DNA from: CAVTND01 sp963735955
GTDB taxonomy: Bacteria; Pseudomonadota; Gammaproteobacteria; Burkholderiales; Burkholderiaceae_F
Assembly (NCBI GenBank): GCA_963735955.1
Contig: CAVTND010000016.1
Location: forward strand, 372,001 to 436,000
Direction of reading: 5' to 3'
Length of the DNA: 64,000 bases
Shown: positions 44,561 through 54,159 of the stretch, in pieces
Position numbering within the stretch: the stretch's first letter is position 1
Layout of the letters: every line of letters begins with the position of its first letter
Program-made: the position numbers and the translations under genes
Notes under the pieces: generated by a model
Database searches by the model: none
What the model was told of the DNA's origin: nothing
What the model saw: only the letters and a program-made list of their open reading frames with translations

Positions 44561-45637
44561 TCAGTTCGCGGCCTTGACGCGGTCGAGCACGCGGCCCTCA
44601 ATCTCCTCGATGCCGGGCGGCACCGCCGGATACCACTTGACGTTTTTCAGCGCGGCCTCAGGGAAGCTGGCGGCAAACTGGGCCTTCAGCTTGGCGTCCA
44701 TCAACTGGTCGGCCCCCTTGCTTGCCGTGAAGTTGCCGGCCGAGGCTGCGACTTTGGCGGCAATCTCCGGGCGCATGTTGAAATTGATCCACGCATACGC
44801 GGCGGCATCGTTGCGGCCCTTGGCCGGCAGCGCGAAGGTGTCGATCCAGCCCAGCGCGCCGGACTTGGGCGCGATGAACTTGATTTCGGGGTTGTCGTTG
44901 TTGAGCTTCCAGCCGCCGGTGTCCCACATCATCGCGCCGACCACCTCGCCGGTGCGCATGCCGTTGAGCAGTTGGTCCTTGTTGTCCCAGAAGAACTTCA
45001 GGTTGCCCTTGCACGCGGCGAGGGTCTTGCCCACCTCATCCATCAGCGCGCCATAGGCCTTGGGGTTGCCGTACAGCGCGAACGGGTCCTTGCCGGCTGC
45101 GAACGCAAATGCCAGCAGCGTCGGGCGTTTCAGGCGCACGGAGGTCTTGCCCTTGTACTCGGACTTGCAAAGGTCCGGATAGTCGGCCATGGTGGCCAGC
45201 TTGGTGTTGACAACCAGCCCGTCGGTACCCCAGATGTGCGGCAGGCCGTAGGCCTTTCCCGTCAACGTAGTGTTCGCCTTGGTGGCCTCGAGCATCGAAG
45301 GGATGAACAGTTCGGACTTGATCTGGCTTAGATCCATCGGCTTGTAGATGCCGAACTCCTGCTGCGGGCCGGTAATGCGGTCCTGTGACGGCTGCGCCAG
45401 ATCGAAGCCTGCGCCGCCGGTGGCGCGCAGCTTGGAGATCATCTCCTCATTGTTGGACAAGGTGATCTCGACGTCGATGCCGGTTTCCTTCTTGAATTGC
45501 TCGACCACGTCCTTGGGCGCGTAGTCGGCCCAGGTCAGCAGGCGCAGCTTCTTTTCCTGGGCGGTAGCGGGTCCGGCGGCAACGGCTGCAAGCGCCAGCG
45601 CGGCAAGAAGTCGACGGCTCAGACAGGTCAGTGTCAT
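44561..45637 (-). CDS. Periplasmic spermidine/putrescine-type substrate-binding protein
   Basis: 358 residues from an ATG at 45637. Signal peptide LLAALALAAVAAGPATAQ, then KLRLLTWADYAPKDVVEQFK, VEITLSNNEEMISKLRATGG, GFDLAQPSQDRITGPQQEFG, PHIWGTDGLVVNTKLA, and VVGAMMWDTGGWKLNNDN. This is the PotD/PotF family pattern, but the ligand-specific residues were not checked, so related cargo (opine-like or other cations) is possible. Two overlapping palindromes lie 35-60 bases upstream. Confidence 0.88.
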   Translation of the reverse strand: MTLTCLSRRLLAALALAAVAAGPATAQEKKLRLLTWADYAPKDVVEQFKKETGIDVEITLSNNEEMISKLRATGGAGFDLAQPSQDRITGPQQEFGIYKPMDLSQIKSELFIPSMLEATKANTTLTGKAYGLPHIWGTDGLVVNTKLATMADYPDLCKSEYKGKTSVRLKRPTLLAFAFAAGKDPFALYGNPKAYGALMDEVGKTLAACKGNLKFFWDNKDQLLNGMRTGEVVGAMMWDTGGWKLNNDNPEIKFIAPKSGALGWIDTFALPAKGRNDAAAYAWINFNMRPEIAAKVAASAGNFTASKGADQLMDAKLKAQFAASFPEAALKNVKWYPAVPPGIEEIEGRVLDRVKAAN

Positions 45638-45671
45638 GGCGGGTCTCCGGTTGGTCGAGTTCCACTCTAGC

Positions 45672-45696
45672 GGCAAAACGTTGCCGTTTGCAAACC
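45672..45696. promoter_or_regulatory. Overlapping palindromes upstream of the polyamine-type transporter operon
   Basis: CGGCAA-AACG-TTGCCG (45672-45687) is directly followed by the perfect ten-base palindrome GTTTGCAAAC (45687-45696), sharing one base. They lie 35-59 bases upstream of the binding-protein ATG. CGGCAA/TTTGC-type sites are common for LacI-family and PuuR-like repressors. No regulator gene is adjacent. Confidence 0.45.
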
Positions 45697-45883
45697 TGGC
45701 AGACCACCCATTCAAGCCGACCTCGGGTGGCAGACCTGCTGCCCGTCACGACGAGATCACCGCCGTGAATGCAGCGACGGTCAGGTCATCGCGAAACGCC
45801 TCCCGAGTCAACTCTTGAGCCGCTTCTGCGACGCCTGCCCCACGTACCCGTGCAGTGCGTGGAACCTGCTCCTGGGCGAGCCG

Positions 45884-46894
45884 TCAGCCTGCGCGCTGGT
45901 ACCGCGGCTCGGCAAAAATCGACGACAGTTCGACCCGCCTGATTTCCGGGTGGTCGGGCACTGCGTACAGAACGGGCGCGAGCAGTTCTTCGAACAGTCC
46001 GCGCAGGCTGCGCGCCCCCGACTTGTACTCGATAGCCAGGTCGGCAATCTCCTCGAAAGCGCGCGGTGCAACTACGAGTTCGACACCCTGAATCTTGAGG
46101 ATGGCCTGGAATTGCCGGTAGATGCTGTTGCGCGGTTCGGTCATGATCCGGACCAGCATGTCGCGGGACAGTTCGCGCAGTCGCGCAACGGTGGCGAGTC
46201 GCCCGCTGAATTCCGGAATCAGGCCGAATTCGACGAGATCGGTCGGCTTCACGCGATCGTTCAGCCGCTCGAGGATCCGCCGGTTGTCTTCGTCGGACGT
46301 GGAAACGAAGCCGAAGCCATGGCTCTTGGACATGATCTCGTTGAGCCCGACAAACGCTCCGCCACAGATGAATAGCACGTGCGTCGTGTCAAGGTACTCG
46401 CCGCTCGCAAGACGCACTGGCGCGCCTTCCATGATCTTGAGCAACGCATGTTGGACGCTTTCGCCTGACGGACCGCGATCCGAGGCGGCCGAGGCCGACT
46501 TCAGTTTGTCGATCTCGTCGATGAACACGATGCCATGCTGGGTGCGCGCGACCTCGCCCTCAGCCTTGTCATGCAGGCGCTCGAGGATCGCCTGAATCTC
46601 ATCGTTGACGTAGCGCGACTGGGCCAGCGAGGTCGCGTCTGCAGTAACGAACGGCACTTTCAGCAAACGCGCGAGCGATTCGCACAGCAGCGTCTTGCCG
46701 GTGCCCGTCGGGCCCACCAGCAGCACATTGCTCTTGGTGATCTCCAGCCCTTCGTCGCGCGATAGCGCGAGCTTCTGGTAATGCGCATAGACGGCGACGG
46801 CTAACGTCTTCTTGGCTTCGTCCTGGCCGATGACGTACTGGTTCAGGTGGCGCACGATCTCGCTCGGCGTCAAGCGAGGATCCAAGGCATTCAT
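45884..46894 (-). CDS. ClpX-like AAA+ ATPase lacking the N-terminal zinc-binding domain
   Basis: 336 residues from the ATG at 46894 (GAGGAG upstream). It has ClpX order: LTPSEIVRHLNQYVIGQDEA, Walker A VGPTGTGKTLLCE, Walker B IVFIDEIDKLK, VLFICGGAFVGL, the sensor region EFGLIPEFSGRLATVARL, and sensor 2 KSGARSLRG. ClpX is normally about 420 residues and starts with a four-Cys zinc domain that binds adaptors; that is absent. The pore-1 GYVG is RYVN here and the ClpP-docking IGF loop reads HGFGFVST. It is therefore a paralogue with altered substrate handling, possibly ClpP-independent. No clpP is adjacent. Confidence 0.88.
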   Translation of the reverse strand: MNALDPRLTPSEIVRHLNQYVIGQDEAKKTLAVAVYAHYQKLALSRDEGLEITKSNVLLVGPTGTGKTLLCESLARLLKVPFVTADATSLAQSRYVNDEIQAILERLHDKAEGEVARTQHGIVFIDEIDKLKSASAASDRGPSGESVQHALLKIMEGAPVRLASGEYLDTTHVLFICGGAFVGLNEIMSKSHGFGFVSTSDEDNRRILERLNDRVKPTDLVEFGLIPEFSGRLATVARLRELSRDMLVRIMTEPRNSIYRQFQAILKIQGVELVVAPRAFEEIADLAIEYKSGARSLRGLFEELLAPVLYAVPDHPEIRRVELSSIFAEPRYQRAG

Positions 46895-47122
46895 CAGACG
46901 CTCCTCGCTCATCGTTCCAGTCCCACTGCTCCTTGTACCGCAGCAAGCCGGATCACGGCCAACGCCCGTCGAGCGACCATACCAAGCGTCGATCTAACCA
47001 GCAAAATTGCCATGGTCGACGACTGCTTCACAACAGCCTTTCTCAAGTCGGCTGAGGTCCGCTTTACGACTGATGGGCGGGACGAGTCGAATCTCGCCAC
47101 ATGGCCAAGAGTCGCCGGCGAA

Positions 47123-47677
47123 CTACTTTGTCGGCACCAGCTTGATCCCTCGCACGCTATCAAGCGCAGCTTGCGCTTCCCGCTCTGCACCGTCATTGAA
47201 TAGCACCGTGAACATCACGATTACATCGCGCGCCGCCACCGCACCTTGGTAGAGGCGCCTGTACTCCCCCTGCTTGGGCGCGCGATCCGTAGCGGCGTAG
47301 TAGCAGCCTTCAACCTGAGCACCCTTCAAGTCCGTCAGCGGAAGCTCTTGCTCCACGGCCCTGGCTCGCACTTCAGCATTGCTGTTTTCGACGACTCGGC
47401 AGACCTCGGCTTTCGATGTTGGTTGCCCGGGCAACGGCATCGGCGACAGAAGTAGTTGCGTACGGCCGGGAGATGTCTCGAACGTCATCAGTGCTCTGGC
47501 GCCAAGGGCTGGCGGCACCTGGCGCGTTCCCGGGCCGAGAGGTATGACAAGAGTGCCGCTCGGGCCCAAGGGCAGCTCTGCTGTTTGCTGGGCGACGGCG
47601 ATACCGCTACCCAGCTGAGCGGAGGCCGCGAGGGCGGAAAGCAGAAGAAACCGAGTCCAGGACCAGTGCGCGTGCAA
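47123..47677 (-). CDS. Secreted hypothetical protein
   Basis: 184 residues from a TTG at 47677 (AGGAG eight bases upstream). A signal peptide FLLLSALAASAQLGSGIAVA is followed by a Gly/Pro-rich start (LPLGPSGTLVIPLGPGTRQV) and a beta-rich domain (ALMTFETSPGRTQLLLSPMP, QVEGCYYAATDRAPKQGEYR, DVIVMFTVLFNDGAEREAQA). Two cysteines could form a disulfide. No family was recognised. It is divergent from cstA. Confidence 0.55.
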   Translation of the reverse strand: MHAHWSWTRFLLLSALAASAQLGSGIAVAQQTAELPLGPSGTLVIPLGPGTRQVPPALGARALMTFETSPGRTQLLLSPMPLPGQPTSKAEVCRVVENSNAEVRARAVEQELPLTDLKGAQVEGCYYAATDRAPKQGEYRRLYQGAVAARDVIVMFTVLFNDGAEREAQAALDSVRGIKLVPTK

Positions 47678-47936
47678 GATCAACTCTCCTTTTGAGGTCA
47701 CAGAAGCGCCCACCTTTGGGCCGATTCTCACCCGAGCGGCCTAGGACCGCTACCTGGCTCACGGTGCTCGTAAGCCTTCAGTCTTCCTGTGATCGTGCCG
47801 CATGTGCGCGAGTGTCGGTGTTCTTGCACCCGCCCTGAAATGGCAGGATGATTTCCGTCCCTTTCAGGTGGAACTCGAATCAACGGCCAATCCTCGGGCA
47901 TCAATTAACAAGGCGAATAGAGCGACGGAGGGAACC

Positions 47937-50003
47937 ATGAACAAACTTGCCTCGACGCTGGTCTGGGCGGTAGTGGTGCTGGTCGGCGCAATCGCATTTG
48001 GGGCAATCGCGCTGGGCCGCGGTGAGTCCGTCAATTCGGCCTGGCTTGTGACGGCGGCACTGTGCGTCTACCTGGTTGCCTATCGCTTCTACAGCAAGTT
48101 CATCGCAGACAAGGTGCTTCGGCTGGACGACTCGCGCCCGACCCCTGCGGTGCGTCACAACGACGGCATGGACTACGTGCCGACGAACAAGTGGGTCCTT
48201 TACGGCCACCATTTTGCGGCCATCGCGGGAGCCGGCCCGTTGGTCGGACCGGTGTTGGCGGCACAAATGGGATTTCTGCCCGGCACCTTGTGGATTCTGG
48301 TCGGCGTCGTGGTGGCCGGTGCGGTGCAGGATTTCATCGTTCTGTTCGTATCGGTACGTCGCGACGGCAAGTCGCTGGGCCAAATGATCAAGATGGAACT
48401 CGGCCCGGTGCCCGGGTCGCTGGCCCTGGTCGGCGTGCTCGCGATCATGATCATCATCCTTGCGGTTCTGTCGCTGGTGGTGGTCAAGGCGCTGACAGCA
48501 AGCCCGTGGGGCCTGTTCACGATCGCAGCGACGATGCCAATCGCACTGTTCATGGGCGTCTACATGCGCATACTGCGGCCCGGCAAGGTTGGCGAGGCCT
48601 CCGCCATCGGCGTCGTACTGCTACTGCTGTCGCTTTACTACGGGCGTGCCGTGGCAGCGGATCCGACCTGGGGTCCGATGTTCACCTTGAGCGGCCCGCA
48701 GCTGGCCTGGGCGCTGATCCTTTACGGTGCCGTCGCCGCCAGTCTGCCGGTGTGGCTGATGCTCGCGCCGCGGGATTACCTGAGTACATTTCTGAAAATC
48801 GGTACCGTCGTTGCACTGGCGATCGGTATCTACGTCGTCGCGCCGCCGCTGGCGATGCCGGCCACGACGCAGTTCATTGATGGATCGGGACCCGTCTTCT
48901 CCGGAAAGCTCTTCCCGTTCCTGTTCATCACGATCGCCTGCGGCGCCGTATCGGGCTTTCACTCACTGATCTCGTCCGGCACGACACCGAAAATGCTCGA
49001 ACGAGAATCGCATATGCGATTGATCGGATTCGGCGGCATGCTGGCGGAATCCTTCGTGGCCGTCATGGCGCTGACCGCTGCCTGCGTGCTCGACCCGGGC
49101 ATCTACTTCGCGATGAACGCGCCGGCAGCGGTGATCGGCACCACTGCCGCCAACGCGGCACAGGTCATCTCGGGCTGGGGTTTCACGATCACGCCGGAGA
49201 TGATCAATCAGACGGCCGTCGATATCGGCGAAACGACCATCCTGTCGCGTGCCGGTGGAGCGCCAACTCTGGCGGTGGGCATGGCACAGATCCTGGCACA
49301 AGCGCTCGGCGGAAAGGCGATGGAGGCTTTCTGGTATCACTTCGCGATCCTGTTCGAGGCGCTGTTCATCCTGACCGCCGTCGACGCCGGTACGCGTGTC
49401 GGCCGCTTCATGATCCAGGACATGCTGGGTCACGTGTACAAGCCGCTCGGCAATACGGAATTCCTGCCGGCGAACATTCTTGGGACGGCCCTGTGCGTAT
49501 CGCTCTGGGGTTACTTCCTGTACCAGGGTGTGGTCGATCCGCTGGGTGGTATCAATACCCTGTGGCAATTGTTCGGTGTTGGCAACCAGATGTTGGCCGG
49601 CATCGCGCTGCTTTTGTGCACCAGCGTGTTGGTGAAGATGAAACGCGAGCGTTATGTCTGGGTGACACTGGTGCCGACCGCCTGGCTGCTGATTACGACT
49701 TTGACGGCCGGCGTCCAGAAGATTTTTAGTTCCGATCCGAGGATCGGCTTTATCGCTTTGGCGAACAAGTTCAGTGCCGCCGCTGAACAGGGCACCTTGC
49801 TCGCGCCGGCAAAATCGATTGGCGAGATGCAGCGTGTTGCTTTCAACAACTACCTCGATGCAGTCGTCTGCAGTGTATTTGTGTTGCTGGTGGTCGCGAT
49901 GTGTGTGTTCGCGGTGAAGATCTGCCTGCAGGCGCTGCGCCAGGCGCAGCCGACCGCAATCGAGATTCCGCCGCAAGTGCAGGCGCATGGAGCTGCAGCA
50001 TGA
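47937..50003 (+). CDS. cstA: Carbon starvation protein CstA family transporter
   Basis: 688 residues from the ATG at 47937 with GGAGGG upstream. About 16-18 membrane helices. The family blocks are present: YRFYSKFIADKVLRLDDSRP, VPTNKWVLYGHHFAAIAGAG, LVGPVLAAQMGFLPGTLWIL, ACGAVSGFHSLISSGTTPKM, TAVDAGTRVGRFMIQDMLGH, LWQLFGVGNQMLAG. CstA/BtsT proteins import pyruvate and possibly peptides with protons. The YbdD-family partner follows, overlapping by four bases (ATGA). Confidence 0.93.
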   Translation: MNKLASTLVWAVVVLVGAIAFGAIALGRGESVNSAWLVTAALCVYLVAYRFYSKFIADKVLRLDDSRPTPAVRHNDGMDYVPTNKWVLYGHHFAAIAGAGPLVGPVLAAQMGFLPGTLWILVGVVVAGAVQDFIVLFVSVRRDGKSLGQMIKMELGPVPGSLALVGVLAIMIIILAVLSLVVVKALTASPWGLFTIAATMPIALFMGVYMRILRPGKVGEASAIGVVLLLLSLYYGRAVAADPTWGPMFTLSGPQLAWALILYGAVAASLPVWLMLAPRDYLSTFLKIGTVVALAIGIYVVAPPLAMPATTQFIDGSGPVFSGKLFPFLFITIACGAVSGFHSLISSGTTPKMLERESHMRLIGFGGMLAESFVAVMALTAACVLDPGIYFAMNAPAAVIGTTAANAAQVISGWGFTITPEMINQTAVDIGETTILSRAGGAPTLAVGMAQILAQALGGKAMEAFWYHFAILFEALFILTAVDAGTRVGRFMIQDMLGHVYKPLGNTEFLPANILGTALCVSLWGYFLYQGVVDPLGGINTLWQLFGVGNQMLAGIALLLCTSVLVKMKRERYVWVTLVPTAWLLITTLTAGVQKIFSSDPRIGFIALANKFSAAAEQGTLLAPAKSIGEMQRVAFNNYLDAVVCSVFVLLVVAMCVFAVKICLQALRQAQPTAIEIPPQVQAHGAAA

Positions 50004-50263
50004 GCCGCAGCGCCGGTGTTCAAGACGAAGCGCCTGCGGCTGTGGGAGCGTCGGGATCCGTTTGGCCAGCTCCCGAACTTCGCCGCATGCACATGCAGAA
50101 GATTCGCCAGGCGTGCCGGCAGTTGTTCGGTATCCCGGACTACGATCGCTATCTGGCCCACGTTCGAACCAATCATCCTGGCGAACCGATCCTGTCAGAG
50201 CGAGAATTTCATGCTCTCGCCATCGATCGAAGGTACGGCGGTATGAGCCCGCGTTGCTGTTGA
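50000..50263 (+). CDS. YbdD/YjiX family protein
   Basis: 87 residues; its ATG overlaps the cstA stop. The C-terminal two-thirds match the family: MQKIRQACRQLFGIPDYDRY, LAHVRTNHPGEPILSEREFH and RRYGG. The N-terminal ~25 residues are an Ala/Pro-rich extension. Its coupling to CstA is common, and it is thought to support transporter function by an unknown mechanism. Confidence 0.85.
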   Translation: MSRSAGVQDEAPAAVGASGSVWPAPELRRMHMQKIRQACRQLFGIPDYDRYLAHVRTNHPGEPILSEREFHALAIDRRYGGMSPRCC

Positions 50264-50302
50264 AGTCGCCGCGTTCGAGAGCGCTGATCCCGCCGCAGCT
50301 TG

Positions 50303-53300
50303 TCAGCCGAAGGCCGTGGTACGGGGGAAGCGCTTTCTGAATTCGTAGATCTCGCGCTTCTCGTCGTCCGACGTGGGCTGCAGGCCGATCCCGCGAATCT
50401 GCTTCAACAATTCCTCGCCATGCTTCAGCTGGAGGGGAAAGACCTCGACCGTGCCGTCTTCTCAGTCGCACGAAAAGCGATTGCGCCTGGGCATCGAATT
50501 CCACGGCGCCTGGTTCGGTTGCAACCGCATCGTTCGTAAGCAGCCTGCGCAGCAGGGTGCCGGACAGGGAATCGAATACCGCAACGCCATTTCCGAGCTC
50601 CTGCATCAGCGCGAAATAGCGCCGGTCCCGGGAAACGGCGATCGGATACCGCGCGTCGTAGCCGTTGACCAGGTCTGTTATTCGGCGGGCACTTTTCAGA
50701 TCGACGAGTTCGATCGGGCTCTCCGCGCCGTCCGAATAGAGCAGCCGTGCTTCGTCCGCCAGCATGCGCACGGAGAGGTCCGTAAATTCATTGATGGCCC
50801 ACTGTTCTCCTTCGAAGAACTTCTCCATCAGGCCGGCCGGACATTCTTCCACCTTGACGGGAACCGTCCCGCTTTCGCCCAAGGGGGACAACTGGGAACC
50901 GATTGCCAGTCCCGCCGGAAGCGATGCGGTGGCCACCGTCTTGTTCTGGTCGACGAAATAGACCTGCGGCTTGGCCGCCTCGCCTCCGAACAGGACGGCC
51001 GCAGGTGGGAATTGCGCCGATTTCAAACACTTGATCTTGGCGGGTCCGCTCGGCGTCGGGCTCGGTGACGTCGTGCCGTCCGGCGGCGTCATGATCACTC
51101 CATACAATTCCGAGCGCAGGTCCTTCACGGTGAACGGCTTCCCGTCCGGATCGAGCTTTGACTCCGCGCGCAGGTCCTTCGTTGTGAACGCGACACTCGT
51201 CAGGCTCGGGTCGATGTCGTATTTGATCTTTGGAATCGGACGACTGATTGCCGCGCCGACAAGTCGGAGCTGCCACTCCGGCGCGCTGGTTCCAATCGCA
51301 AAGCGGACGAGCGAACCGTTCTCCGTCAGAATGGCCGCACGCGCTCCATCCGCGCTCACGCGCAGGGCGCGCGACTTCTCGTAGGCTCCCTCATATTGGG
51401 TCGACTTGCCCGCCTCGGGTGTCCACGATCCCGCCCGGCCCTGCGCACCGATCCAGAACACGACATCATTGTTGTTCGAGACCTTCCAGTCGCTGATCGG
51501 TCCGGCAATCGACGCCGTCCTGTCCTTGCTCTCTCCGAGCGGACTCGCGTCGGACTCCGCTTTCTCGAAGAGGTATGCGCCCGCGGCGGTAGCCACCAGG
51601 CGGATGACACCGCGCGTGGCCGGCGCGATCCCGATCAGCCTTGGATATTTCCCCAGCGGTTGACCCAGGGTCGCAGCGGACTTGTCGGTGAGCCGCTGTA
51701 CGCGCGTGACTGCCGTCACAGACGAGAAGGATCTGCCCGCCGTCGGGCGAGAAGCGAACGGCTTCGGTCGGTGCTGATTCATGTGTGCAGGGGCTGTCGA
51801 AAATCACCAGCGCACTGCCCTTCATTTGCTGGACGTTTGCCCGCGAAACGTCGTCCGCCGTCCCGGTCCAGGCGAAGCACCACGGCTCCGGTGCTGAGCG
51901 CCACGGCAAGCCGCTGGCCATCGTCCGACAGATCGATGTTCTGAATCTCGGCCGGTGCGTTCCTCCCAGTGAAATTGAGCAGCTCCGAATCGCGCGCGCT
52001 CGCCGGACTTTGCATTGATCAACTGGTAGGCGAGGTCCTTCTGCCGATCGACCCATGCCACCACCATCACATCGGCGTCTTTTGCGTAGCTCAGCCAGCG
52101 CCGGTCGCCGCCGACGGTCAAATCGTGCACGTAGGTCACGGTGTCGAGAGCGATGTCGGCCCGCGCGATACTGGACTCGGTGACGACGACGACCTCGGAA
52201 GACTTTGCAGCGACGCGGATCTTTCCGCCGCCGAGGCGACTCAGGCCATCCAGCTGGCGCAGCTGTGGCATGCCGGTTTCCAGGCCTTCGAGCAAGTGGG
52301 CGCCTTTGTTGCCCAGCAGCAGCAATGCCTTGCCTTCCATCACGAAGGCGATGCTGTCCAGGTTGCCGCCAGCATCCTCGTCCTGCGTGTTCGGCTGCGA
52401 CCAAAGCCGCTTGCCCGACTTCGCGTCCCAGACGGCGAGGCCATCCTCGCATCTGGCCGCAGCGAAACTGCCGTTCTGCGAAAGGCTCACGATCCGTATC
52501 GCCGAATCCTTGCATGGCGCGTCCATCAGCAACGCCGCCTTGACATCGCCCCGCGGCGATGCTGCAAGGCGCTCCTTGTCCCAGACCCTGATCCGATGGT
52601 CGAACAACGTTGCAAGACGCCGGCCGTCCGGGCTGAATCCGATGACCTGGGGCTCTTCCAGCATGATGTAGTTCGGCTGAACGCCAGACGACAGGCTCTG
52701 AACCAGCTGGCCGGTATCCGCGCTCCACAACCGATGGCCATCGGTCAGGGTTGCGGTCACCACGTGCTTGCCGTCCGGTGACCATGCAGTGTCCAGGATC
52801 TTCCCGTCAGGATGACGCAGGCCCGCCTCTTCCTGCACCATCGCCCACCCGCGCGACAATGCAAGCTCCAGCCGTGGCCTGAGCGGTGTCATGTCGGAAA
52901 TCACGTCCGGTGCACCGCTGCGCGCCACCTTCAATCCCAGCACGCTGTCGCCCTGCTCGAACAGTCGGAACGCGAGCGAGGCCGACAGATCCGCCTGGCG
53001 AACGAAGCTTTCCTTCTGGGCACTGGTGGCCGCCTGTTTCTGGATCCATGCAAAGCCGGCCAGTCCCGCCGACACCACCGCAACCAGAACCGCCGCACCG
53101 ATACCGAGCCGCAGCCGCCGCGTCGCGACCGTGCGGCTGGCCGCAATGAACCGGCGGTGCAGAGGCGTCGGATTGGGCGCTTCCTTCGGCTGCACGGTGA
53201 GCCACTTTTCGGCGGCCTCCAGCGCCGGGCCGCGCAGAACGAAATGGCTGGCCCCTCCCGCAGCGTCCCAGCGCCGGGCGATGTCCCCAAGCCTCGAATG

Positions 53301-53816
53301 CTCGCGAATCCATCCGATATCGGTATTGAGCGCGTGCACCAACTGGTCGCAGGCCTCGTTGAAATCGCCGGAAGCGCCCGCCCTGCGATCCTCGATGAAA
53401 TAGATGTAGTTGAGCCGGGCCAGGGCCTCGGGAGACGGATGGCCTGCAATATCAACGGCCACTACGGGCAGGAACCGCTTGTTCAGCGTCGAGGCGAAGT
53501 CGACTTCGCGCTGCGCGACCGCAGACGCTACCGAATCGGGGCTGAGCACGAAGACAATGCTGTCGGCTTCGGTGATGAGCTGCTGAATTCGCCCCCACCA
53601 TTCCTCGCTTTTTTCGATCGCCTCGCGATCCACGAACGTCTCGACGCCGCGCTGCTTCAACGCTGCTTCGAGTCGCTCGACGAATGCGTTGTTCGCCCGC
53701 GAGTAGGAAATGAATACGCGTGCAGGTTCGTCCCCGCGTCGATCCCCTTTGGTCTTGTCCAAGCGAGCCTTGCCTGATTGAGCCTTGCCTGATTCAGACC
53801 TGCCTAGTCCTCCCAT
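50303..53816 (-). CDS. TIR domain - transmembrane - WD40-like repeat protein (frame changes)
   Basis: About 1165 residues. The TIR domain is at 32-165 (PARVFISYSRANNAFVERLE, VETFVDREAIEKSEEWWGRI, DSIVFVLSPDSVAS), with E104 in AQREVDFAS as the candidate NADase Glu. A linker (RLGDIARRWDAAGGASHFVL, LHRRFIAASR) seen in many bacterial TIR/CHAT-WD40 proteins follows, then a transmembrane helix at about 237-256 (RLGIGAAVLVAVVSAGLAGF). The rest is propeller repeats (ILDTAWSPDGKHVVTATLTD, VIGFSPDGRRLATLFDHRIR, LAVWDAKSGKRLW). Frame changes lie near 52000, 51840, 51725 and 50465; it ends at 50303 (RFPRTTAFG). It probably senses through the propeller and acts through TIR. Confidence 0.82.
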
Positions 53817-54159
53817 TGCCACGACGCTGCTCCCATGTGCAAAGCCTCTGCCACGTCTGCGCCTGGGCAGAGGCCTCTCATCAAAGCAGCGTAGCAGCGG
53901 GGGTGTCGCGCAGCGCGCTTGCTTGCGCCTATGCTCTGACAAATCCCGGGCTGCGAAAACCAGAACGGCGGTCAGCAGGAAAGCGAAGCCAGCGGCATCC
54001 AGGCGCTCCGGCAAAGCCGCACATTCGGCCAGGTCCGCCGTCAAGTCCAGACCGAGCAAGGCGCTTGCCCCGCGCGCGCTGTCTTGAAGCCCAGGGCAGT
54101 CGCGGCCAAGACTGCTCCAAGGCCAAGCGGCGCCGCGGACGGCAAGCTCGAAGGACAGG
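53817..54159. other. Intergenic stretch between patatin and TIR-WD40 genes, with a hairpin
   Basis: No credible gene. Perfect nine-base arms GCCTCTGCC (53844-53852) and GGCAGAGGC (53866-53874) flank a 13-base loop just upstream of the TIR-WD40 start. It may be a terminator for the patatin transcript or a leader structure; no T-run follows. Confidence 0.4.

Noticed and set aside
48963..51782. A 939-codon minus-strand frame seeming to fuse the TIR-WD40 tail to further sequence
   Set aside because: Beyond about 50465 it is antisense to ybdD and cstA; the true gene shifts frame there and stops at 50303.
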